From the NCBI GenBank assembly GCA_031279875.1, contig JAITHS010000269.1, positions 1 through 5,371 on the forward strand: DNA of 5,371 nt, in the 5' to 3' direction. The translations under genes were made by a program, and so were the position numbers. Of this stretch, positions 1 to 5,371 are shown in pieces. This DNA comes from Tannerella sp. (GTDB lineage: Bacteria > Bacteroidota > Bacteroidia > Bacteroidales > Tannerellaceae). The first letter of the stretch is position 1. The number at the start of each line of letters is the position of its first letter. The notes under the pieces are model-generated. The model did no database searches and was not told the origin of the DNA. It saw only the letters and a program-made list of their open reading frames with translations.

Positions 1-16
1 AGTCATATCAACAATA

Positions 17-30
17 GTCCCGCATGGGAC
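17..30. repeat. Small perfect hairpin, GTCCC-gcat-GGGAC
   Basis: A perfect 5-bp GC-rich stem with a 4-base loop. Read on the minus strand, downstream of the large gene, it is followed by TATTGTTGATATG, which is not a U-tract, so it is not a classical intrinsic terminator. It may be the edge of another dispersed repeat that continues outside the window. It could still stabilise the mRNA 3' end; that is inference. Confidence 0.4.
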
Positions 31-54
31 GACACTTGATTGCGCCGACGCTTA

Positions 55-126
55 TAATGACGGACGTAAGCTCCAAACCGCTTGCAGGGTTTAAAACCAC
101 TGCAAGGGTTTGAGGTACCGTCATTA
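55..126. repeat. 72-base nested imperfect palindrome
   Basis: The arms can be paired directly from the sequence. The outer arms TAATGACGG (55-63) and CCGTCATTA (118-126) are perfect over 9 bp. Inside, CT (71-72) pairs with AG (113-114), CAAACC (74-79) with GGTTTG (107-112), CTTGCAG (81-87) with CTGCAAG (100-106), and GGTT (88-91) with AACC (95-98). About 28 base pairs form around a 3-base loop, interrupted by single-base bulges and one unpaired internal loop (64-70 against 115-117). This is far more symmetry than expected by chance. It could be a REP- or MITE-like intergenic palindrome or an RNA stem at the end of the upstream transcript. No transposase and no clear target-site duplication are visible. 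Confidence 0.75.
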
Positions 127-142
127 CCTTTCGTTTGGTGGT

Positions 143-190
143 ATCATTCCGGCTCGCAATGACGAATGCCCTGTCCGCAAAGCAATCCCA
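143..190. repeat. Dispersed intergenic repeat-like segment (CGTCATTGCGAG / GCAATCC type)
   Basis: The plus strand carries CTCGCAATGACG (153-164) and then GCAAAGCAATCCCA (178-191). On the minus strand this reads GGGATTGCTTTGCGG, then CGTCATTGCGAG. Those words are the halves of a repeat type I recognise from intergenic regions of many bacterial genomes (CGTCATTGCGAG...GAAGCAATCC), although here their order and spacing differ from the usual form. TCATT (144-148) and AATGA (158-162) also form a short inverted pair. Membership of a genome-wide family is inferred by resemblance; copy number cannot be seen from one window. Confidence 0.4.
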
Positions 191-197
191 CAAAAAC

Positions 198-241
198 ATC
201 TTTACATTTACTTTGCATTATCTTTACATTTACTTTACATT
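198..241. repeat. Tandem repeat, four 11-base units (2 x 22), overlapping the 3' end of the large gene
   Basis: On the plus strand the units are ATCTTTACATT (198-208), TACTTTGCATT (209-219), ATCTTTACATT (220-230) and TACTTTACATT (231-241). The two 22-base halves differ at one position only (G215 versus A237). The last unit covers the final Asn-Val-Lys codons and overlaps the TAA stop (230-232) of the large minus-strand gene, so the array grew out of, or into, the gene end. On the sense strand the array contains several TAA triplets right after the stop. It is probably a replication-slippage product. A promoter role for its TACTTTGC word was considered but lacks an upstream -33 partner and a plus-strand gene. 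Confidence 0.85.
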
Positions 242-3200
242 AACTAACTCTTTCGCCCGCCTGTAAATCAGTCTTCCGTCGGCACAAACGCCCTCAGTAA
301 CAACGGAATAAGGCGTATCTTTGTCGGCGGTATAAAAATCTACTGATGCTTTGCCGTCGGCGTCAACAGCGACGGAAGGCTTCCAGTAAATTGTAGCGCG
401 CAAATCAGGCTCGTCGGCATTACGTTTTTCAGGAGTGTCGTACTGCGGAGAATAAAATTCGGCAGGCGTACTGTAACCCAAAGGCATTACAGCCTTAAAA
501 TGAAACCTCGCTCTGCGGTCGTAAAAAAGTCCGCCTTTTGTTCGGATGTCAATAATACCGGTATTACTTTTGGAAGTTCTGTTGATAAGCAATATCTCTT
601 CTATATCGCTGATAATCACTAATCCCATAAGCGAAACATCGTGATTGGAGAAAGTGTTTTCGGTACCATAATCTTCCGCATCAGGGTCTTGAAATTCTGT
701 TTTGTCGTCTGCAAAACTAACACCGTTAATCAATACTTGCGCTTCGCTTTCGGTTCCTTCAACGCCTACGGTGTTAATCATCACTTTCGTATTTGCGCCT
801 TGATATTTAATCCTCACGCTCGGCAGTTTGGAAATAAGCGTCAAGACGTCGGTAATGCCCGTTTCGGCAATTTCTTCGGCTGTAATAAAGAAATCCGGTT
901 CAAGGAAGCCGGTCGTTTTGTTTTTGGGTGTACGGTACAGCCTTTTAGATTTGACGACGATTTCGGGCAGTGTGATTATCCGCATTCCGTCAATGACTTC
1001 AAACTGCCGGTCGGTGTCGGCTATCATTTCTTCGAGAAAAGGTTTAGATTGATAATCAGGCAAATAAAAAGCCTCCGTCGCAGGATACGAGACGGTATCG
1101 GGAAAAACTTCAAGCATTCCTTTTGTGCGTTTTTTGCCTTTCAATACCTGAATGATAAATTTCGCACTGTCGGGCATCTCAATTTTGTCGAACCGAAACC
1201 GACCGTTAGCGTCGGTTCGCGTTACGTCAAACTGTTTGTTATCGCCCAGAAACGACAGTACCGACACTTCAACATCAGGCGCCGGTCGTAACGCCAATCC
1301 GCCTTTGACAATGCCGTTGAGCGTTTGATATTTCTCGTACCCTATTTCAGGCGGCTCTGTCTCACCGCGCATTATTTTGGGCATGTCATAGCGCGACCAG
1401 CCATGCGTCATCATCAACAAATCGGCTTCATAAGCATTATCGAAATAATACGCCGGATCAGCGATATATCCCTGCAACTCCGATTCCAACAGCATATGTG
1501 TCAGGATATTAGACATAGTATCAATCTCGACCTCGCTGTCGGCAGTAACGGATACGGCAAACGATGCCGTTTGATTGTCGGCAATATCAAAATTCAATTT
1601 CACACGGTCGCGATGCCCGTATTCTTTTTTGTCGGGCGTGATTGAAGGCGCCGTAAAATCATTTTTGTTGACAAAAACAAGCCGTTCGCTTATTATCCGA
1701 TAATCATTATTTAACAGTAACAGGTGAGTTACGCCCGAAAGCAGATCTTCTTTCGACACTACAAGAGTGTCGGTATTTTTGTTCCAAGGCTCGTAATAAA
1801 GCACGTTTCCACGACTGTGTATCAACAGATTAACACCTGTCAAAGCATCACTTTCGGCGTGATTGATGAAAATACGTAAACTGTCGTTGCTCCACAAGGC
1901 ATTTAGCGAAACATTACTGCGCTTGAAATCAGGCAGTTGCTTACGATACGCGACGCTATCTTCCTTATATTCTGCAAAATAGCGTTTACCGGAATGTAAC
2001 GGTAAAGCAAACGCGCCCATACCTTCGTGTTTTGTATCAAAAGAGACGACTGCTGCGCCCTGCTCATCAATAATTACACCTTTAATATCGGCCGCTTTGC
2101 CGTCCTGATGCAGTGCCTTAAAAGCTATGTTATTCATCTTATTATCAATCACATATCCTCCTTCGGGATAAAACGTTAGATCTATGCTGTCGCGGGCATA
2201 AGGCACGATGTCGCGGAGATGAAAAACGACGGAATCGTTTTCGTCGAAGGCTGAAATATAAATGTTGCGGTTGCGGTCGGCGTCGGTCAGTTTGAGGTCG
2301 TAACTGCAAACGCCTTCGTCGCTGACCGATTTCAGTTTTTGTGTCTTGCCGTTGAGTTGTAAAAGCAACTTTGGAGGGCTGACCGTGTTGCCGGATTTGA
2401 TGTCGGCAAATCTCAAATCGACGGTCGTATGACGGTTGTCTTTTGCCGAAGCGTTGATTTCAACTTTCAGATGTTGCTTATTTTCGGCGACAATAAACAG
2501 ATGTTTGGAGTAAAAATGCTCTGTATCAAAGTTTTGCATAAATTGCGTATAAGCACGCAGCCGGTAAGAGCCTTGCGGCAACTTTGCAGGGATGCCGACC
2601 GTTCCGTAAAACAGGTTTACGCTTTCGGGTCGAATTTTTTGACGCATCACGATAGCGCCCGACCGGTCGATTAACTCCACATAAACGTATCTGCTCAACG
2701 ACAAGGGGCTGTTCATGACAGCGTCGAGCAGAAAGAGACGGTAATAAATCATCTCTCCGGCAAGATAATACGGCTTATCTGTCTGAATATAAATCTTTTC
2801 CTGCGGGAAAGCGTTTGTTTGATACTTGATTCTGTCTAACGGGCTTAATTCGGCAATGTTAATACGCTGTGATTCGGGTTTATAATCAAGCGGCAGGGTG
2901 CTGCCAAGCCGTTGCATGCCCATTTCGCCCGACAGTATGATAGCCTTTTCGGGTTCTATCCTGTTTGTTTTCAAGTCAAAACGGATTGTGTCGGTCAGAA
3001 ATGTTATTTGAGAATACACCATGCCAAGTATCGGATTGTCGGGAGAAAGTCGGCAAATATCTATAGTAATTTCCTGATTGTCTGTTAAATAACGTTTAAC
3101 GATTATTGTTTTTATGCCGTCGCCTTCCGGGCTGTCTTTGACGGTAAAAATATCGTCCCGCGACAGCAGATTTCCTTTTTGGAGAAAGATGTACCGTGAA

Positions 3201-3946
3201 GAGTTTAATTGTCCGGAAGCGAGGCTGCGGAAGAAACAGACCGGTGTTCTGGAATATGCTTCTTCGCGTCTGGTTGCTATTGTTCCAAGGTCGGGCGCAA
3301 GGTCTTCAAAGCGCATCGTGCCGTTGTTATACATTATCGAACCTTCGTCGTCTTTAATATTTCTTTTATACTTGATTTTTACATCTTCCAAATCAACTAA
3401 TATCCTGTAACCCAGATAGTTATTTTCTATCTCTATCGGCGAATAGGAGAATGCCGTCAGTTCTTTATTCGCATCGTCGTATCGCAACACGAGGCTGTCT
3501 TCGTTTACTATTCGACATTCTTTGGCTGCTTGGTCATAGCCCAGAAACTGTCTGCGAAAGGCTTTCAACATCTCTTTGCGAGAGTATTTGCTTTTCTTAA
3601 CCGTAACGGTTATTTCGCTTAAATCTAACGTTTTAGGCATCATATAAACCGTCCTTTGCAGCGTGTCGTAAGGCTCGGTAATTTCTATCTTTTCGTAGGA
3701 TATATGGCTTATTATCAGGCGTGTATTAATTTGCGACTTCAAAAGGAGTACATATTTGCCGTCATTGTCGGTAACAACAGCGGTAGAAGTGCCTTCCAAA
3801 TATACCGCCGCGTTAATGACCGGCTGACCGGTCTCTTTGTCAACAACATTGCCGGACAGCATAACCGATTGAGCAGCAGCGCCTACCGTCAAAACAATAA
3901 CGGCAACAGATAGCAACAGACGTCGAAAAACGTAATAGTCAGTCAT
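230..3946 (-). CDS. Exported giant protein: carboxypeptidase-regulatory-like, MG2-like and TonB-plug-like modules, no barrel
   Basis: About 1238 residues, numbered from the ATG at 3946. An in-frame GTG at 3952 is the alternative start; I prefer the ATG because the -7 box would leave only about 8 leader bases before the GTG. Residues 1-26 look like a Sec signal peptide (RR, hydrophobic core, AAAQ) without a lipobox cysteine. Modules follow: a carboxypeptidase-regulatory-like beta-sandwich (30-113); a conserved-looking segment with IENNYLGYRI and a FFRSL motif (115-260); an MG2-like domain with IYIQTDKPYYLAGE (385-398) and RLRAYTQFMQNF (462-473); a second macroglobulin-like stretch from FYPEGGY (592); the family words ELQGYIADPAYYF (823) and HGWSRYD (848); a second regulatory-like sandwich (875-934); a TonB plug-like domain (1010-1138); and a C-terminal A2M-like end, DLRATIYWKP (1181) to EGVCADGRLIY. 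It has no thioester CxEQ motif and no barrel, so a receptor or protease-trap role is not supported. Likely periplasmic or outer-membrane associated; function unknown. Confidence 0.9.
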   Translation of the reverse strand: MTDYYVFRRLLLSVAVIVLTVGAAAQSVMLSGNVVDKETGQPVINAAVYLEGTSTAVVTDNDGKYVLLLKSQINTRLIISHISYEKIEITEPYDTLQRTVYMMPKTLDLSEITVTVKKSKYSRKEMLKAFRRQFLGYDQAAKECRIVNEDSLVLRYDDANKELTAFSYSPIEIENNYLGYRILVDLEDVKIKYKRNIKDDEGSIMYNNGTMRFEDLAPDLGTIATRREEAYSRTPVCFFRSLASGQLNSSRYIFLQKGNLLSRDDIFTVKDSPEGDGIKTIIVKRYLTDNQEITIDICRLSPDNPILGMVYSQITFLTDTIRFDLKTNRIEPEKAIILSGEMGMQRLGSTLPLDYKPESQRINIAELSPLDRIKYQTNAFPQEKIYIQTDKPYYLAGEMIYYRLFLLDAVMNSPLSLSRYVYVELIDRSGAIVMRQKIRPESVNLFYGTVGIPAKLPQGSYRLRAYTQFMQNFDTEHFYSKHLFIVAENKQHLKVEINASAKDNRHTTVDLRFADIKSGNTVSPPKLLLQLNGKTQKLKSVSDEGVCSYDLKLTDADRNRNIYISAFDENDSVVFHLRDIVPYARDSIDLTFYPEGGYVIDNKMNNIAFKALHQDGKAADIKGVIIDEQGAAVVSFDTKHEGMGAFALPLHSGKRYFAEYKEDSVAYRKQLPDFKRSNVSLNALWSNDSLRIFINHAESDALTGVNLLIHSRGNVLYYEPWNKNTDTLVVSKEDLLSGVTHLLLLNNDYRIISERLVFVNKNDFTAPSITPDKKEYGHRDRVKLNFDIADNQTASFAVSVTADSEVEIDTMSNILTHMLLESELQGYIADPAYYFDNAYEADLLMMTHGWSRYDMPKIMRGETEPPEIGYEKYQTLNGIVKGGLALRPAPDVEVSVLSFLGDNKQFDVTRTDANGRFRFDKIEMPDSAKFIIQVLKGKKRTKGMLEVFPDTVSYPATEAFYLPDYQSKPFLEEMIADTDRQFEVIDGMRIITLPEIVVKSKRLYRTPKNKTTGFLEPDFFITAEEIAETGITDVLTLISKLPSVRIKYQGANTKVMINTVGVEGTESEAQVLINGVSFADDKTEFQDPDAEDYGTENTFSNHDVSLMGLVIISDIEEILLINRTSKSNTGIIDIRTKGGLFYDRRARFHFKAVMPLGYSTPAEFYSPQYDTPEKRNADEPDLRATIYWKPSVAVDADGKASVDFYTADKDTPYSVVTEGVCADGRLIYRRAKELVNVK

Positions 3947-3967
3947 AAGCACATGAATTTAGCGCCG

Positions 3968-3975
3968 CAAATATA
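3968..3975 (-). promoter_or_regulatory. Bacteroidota-type -7 promoter element for the large gene
   Basis: The minus strand reads TATATTTG, an exact match to the Bacteroidota primary-sigma -7 consensus TAnnTTTG. It lies 21 bases upstream of the ATG at 3946 (15 from the GTG at 3952). The expected -33 TTTG is not clearly present; the nearest candidate is GTTTTC (minus strand, 3990-3995), which is imperfect and too close. Transcription would begin near 3961, giving a very short leader. No Shine-Dalgarno sequence is visible, which is usual in this phylum. The element sits between the murF stop and the large gene, so that gene is probably transcribed on its own, with possible read-through from murF. 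Confidence 0.55.
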
Positions 3976-3997
3976 ATGTATTTTTTTGAGAAAACTC

Positions 3998-5350
3998 TTA
4001 TAACAGGTCGATAATTTTTTCAAGATGTATGCCGTGCGAGCCTTTAATCAGGATAGTATAATGTTGTAATTTATTGGATTTTAAGTAACCGGCAAGGCTG
4101 TCGGCGGTCTCGAAGCAAAGGCTGTCGGGAGGGCTGACGGCGGTGAAGTTTTTGCCGCACAGAATTGTCAGGTCGAAAGATGATTTGTTAGCGATTTCCA
4201 TGATTTCAGCATGACAAACGGTGCTTTCTGTGCCGAGTTCGAGCATGTCGCCGAGAATGACGGCTTTTTTTTCGGCTTTTAAAGCGACAAAATTACTCAG
4301 CGAGGCTTGCATACTGCTCGGATTGGCGTTGTAGGCGTCGATGATGAGGGTGTTGTGAGCAGTTTGTTTCATCTGTGAACGATTGTTTGACGGCTCGTAA
4401 GTACTTATGGCTGTGATAATTTGCTCTTGTTCAACTTCAAAAAACAGCCCTGCGGTAACGGCTGCGAGGACGTTATGGATGTTGTAAGCGCCGACGAGAC
4501 GGGTTGAAACAATATTCAACGTTTCGGGCTTCGTGATCAACGTTAAAGTGTTAAACGTTACCTGTTTCCAACATACTTTAACGCCGAACGACAAATACGG
4601 CTCCGTGTCAACTATTTCTCCCTTGATGTCGGGATTTTCGTTACCGTCAACCCCTAAAACCCCTATACCGTAACTGATTGTTTCAAGTCCGTCTGCAATA
4701 GTCCGCAACCGTTTGTCATCGCTATTGAGAAAAGCTATGCCGCCTGTAGAACGCAGATAATCAAACAGTTCGCCTTTTGTTTTTTGCACTCCTTCGATAG
4801 AGCCGAAGCCTTCGAGATGAGCGTAGCCGATATTGGTTATAAGCCCGCAATTCGGCAATGCGATATTAACGAGAGTACGTATCTCACCCGGATGATTGGC
4901 GCCCATCTCTATGACGGCGATTTGATGTTCGGCAGTCAATTTCAGCAGCGTAAGCGGTACGCCGATATGATTGTTGAGGTTGCCGTGAGTGTATAGTGTC
5001 TTGTATTTTCGAGACAATACGGCGGCGACAAGTTCTTTGGTCGTAGTCTTACCGTTAGTGCCGGTGATGGCTATAATTTTGGTATTAAGCGTTTTACGAT
5101 GATGCAAGGCGAGCGATTGCAATGTTTCGAGCGTGTTATCAACCAAAATCATCCGTTCATCGGCAGCGAAATCCGGATTGTCGATTACGGCGTATGCGCA
5201 GCCTGCATTGAGGGCGTTTTGGGCGTAAGCATTACCGTCGAACGTATCGCCACGCAGGGCAAAAAACAGCGAGCCGACAGGGCAGTCGCGACTGTCGGTT
5301 GTAACGGTCGGATGCTCGCAGAAAAGTTTGTAAAGTTCAAAAATAGTCAT
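3998..5350 (-). CDS. murF: UDP-N-acetylmuramoyl-tripeptide--D-alanyl-D-alanine ligase (MurF)
   Basis: Cytoplasmic ATP-dependent ligase that adds D-Ala-D-Ala to the UDP-MurNAc-tripeptide, the last soluble step of the peptidoglycan precursor. It has 450 residues, a normal full length (E. coli MurF is about the same). Visible landmarks: N-terminal substrate domain with TTDSR and GSLFFALRGDTFDG (17-39); P-loop ITGTNGKTTTKE (95-106); NLNNHIGVPLTLL (124-136); IEMGANHPGEI (147-157); ITNIGYAHLEGFGS (171-184); TKGELF (191-196), in the region of the carbamylated lysine of Mur ligases; GAYNIHNVLAA (287-297); and C-terminal NNRSQ (322-326), DAYNANPSSM (338-347), ILGDMLELG (365-373) and KGSHGIHLE (436-444). 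NANPSSM and NNRSQ separate MurF from MurC, MurD and MurE. Two oddities: a lengthened, repetitive stretch at about 231-283, and His439 where KGSR is usual. ATG start; no Shine-Dalgarno sequence is seen. Confidence 0.96.
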   Translation of the reverse strand: MTIFELYKLFCEHPTVTTDSRDCPVGSLFFALRGDTFDGNAYAQNALNAGCAYAVIDNPDFAADERMILVDNTLETLQSLALHHRKTLNTKIIAITGTNGKTTTKELVAAVLSRKYKTLYTHGNLNNHIGVPLTLLKLTAEHQIAVIEMGANHPGEIRTLVNIALPNCGLITNIGYAHLEGFGSIEGVQKTKGELFDYLRSTGGIAFLNSDDKRLRTIADGLETISYGIGVLGVDGNENPDIKGEIVDTEPYLSFGVKVCWKQVTFNTLTLITKPETLNIVSTRLVGAYNIHNVLAAVTAGLFFEVEQEQIITAISTYEPSNNRSQMKQTAHNTLIIDAYNANPSSMQASLSNFVALKAEKKAVILGDMLELGTESTVCHAEIMEIANKSSFDLTILCGKNFTAVSPPDSLCFETADSLAGYLKSNKLQHYTILIKGSHGIHLEKIIDLL

Positions 5351-5371
5351 TAGAATAAATTTTCCGCAAAA
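5351..5371 (-). promoter_or_regulatory. Possible truncated promoter and leader of murF
   Basis: The minus strand reads TTTTGCGG and then an AT-rich stretch ending at the murF ATG. The TTTG (5367-5370) could be the 3' half of a TAnnTTTG -7 box, cut by the window edge. Its distance to the start codon (16 bases) and the following GCGG resemble the better-supported promoter of the large gene (TATATTTGCGG). The TA half and any -33 element lie outside the window, so this is a weak call. An upstream gene in the same operon is equally possible. Confidence 0.25.

Larger units (their letters stand above)
1..229. other. Repeat-dense intergenic region downstream of the large gene
   Basis: No credible protein-coding gene is present here. 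A minus-strand open frame of about 63 codons (8-199) exists, but it runs straight through a palindrome and a dispersed-repeat-like segment. Its predicted peptide includes DCFADRAFVIASRND, the kind of sequence obtained by translating CGTCATTGCGAG-type intergenic repeats, so I treat it as spurious. From left to right the region holds a 5-bp-stem hairpin, a 72-base nested inverted repeat, a dispersed-repeat-like segment and a tandem array that touches the end of the upstream gene. The left edge of the window cuts the region, so its full extent and the next gene are unknown. Confidence 0.75.

Noticed and set aside
17..30. Intrinsic terminator for the large gene
   Set aside because: The stem is good but short, and no U-tract follows in the direction of transcription; the 55-126 palindrome lacks one too.
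8..199. Minus-strand open frame of about 63 codons
   Set aside because: It runs through the palindrome and the dispersed-repeat-like segment, its peptide looks like translated intergenic repeat, and it has no supporting start region other than the tandem repeat.
198..241. Short CRISPR-like or promoter array
   Set aside because: The units are 11 bases, directly abutting with no spacers, and the TACTTTGC word has no -33 partner and no plus-strand gene downstream.
641..1291. Long plus-strand open frame (216 codons) opposite the large gene
   Set aside because: It lies wholly antisense to a well-supported coding frame with recognisable domains; its composition (Phe/Arg/Cys-rich) is typical of a reverse-frame shadow, and no protein family is recognisable.
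1325..1645. Plus-strand open frame of 106 codons
   Set aside because: Antisense shadow of the large gene, with no recognisable motif and no promoter or ribosome-binding signal.
230..3946. Classical TonB-dependent receptor (SusC/RagA type)
   Set aside because: Only a plug-like domain is present; about 100 residues remain after it, with no barrel, and MG2-like domains precede it.
3953..3997. Terminator between murF and the large gene
   Set aside because: The gap has no inverted repeat; the plus-strand T-run is an A-run on the transcribed strand's RNA, so it cannot act as a terminator for murF.

Overview
The window looks like a piece of a Bacteroidota chromosome, probably order Bacteroidales. 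The evidence is a -7 box of the Bacteroidota type (TAnnTTTG) just upstream of the large gene, start regions without a Shine-Dalgarno sequence, and a very large exported protein that combines carboxypeptidase-regulatory-like, MG2-like and TonB-plug-like segments, an arrangement characteristic of this phylum. Genus or species cannot be read from the sequence.

Layout, read in the direction of transcription (all coding is on the minus strand, right to left). At the right edge lies murF (3998-5350), a complete gene for the last cytoplasmic ligase of peptidoglycan precursor synthesis. After a 45-51 base gap comes one giant gene (230-3946, with an upstream GTG at 3952 as the alternative start). It encodes a roughly 1240-residue exported protein built from carboxypeptidase-regulatory-like, MG2/macroglobulin-like and TonB-plug-like modules, but with no outer-membrane barrel. 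The gap holds a good -7 promoter element, so the large gene probably has its own promoter and may also receive read-through from murF. The two proteins do not share an obvious pathway; both belong broadly to the cell envelope.

The left 229 bases carry no credible gene. They are packed with repeat structure: a small perfect hairpin (17-30), a 72-base nested palindrome (55-126), a segment resembling a dispersed CGTCATTGCGAG...GCAATCC intergenic repeat (about 143-190), and four 11-base tandem units (198-241) that run into the last codons and the stop of the large gene. No intrinsic terminator with a U-tract is visible.

I see no CRISPR array, tRNA, rRNA, insertion sequence or defence system. The less ordinary content is the modular architecture of the large protein and the repeat-dense 3' flank.
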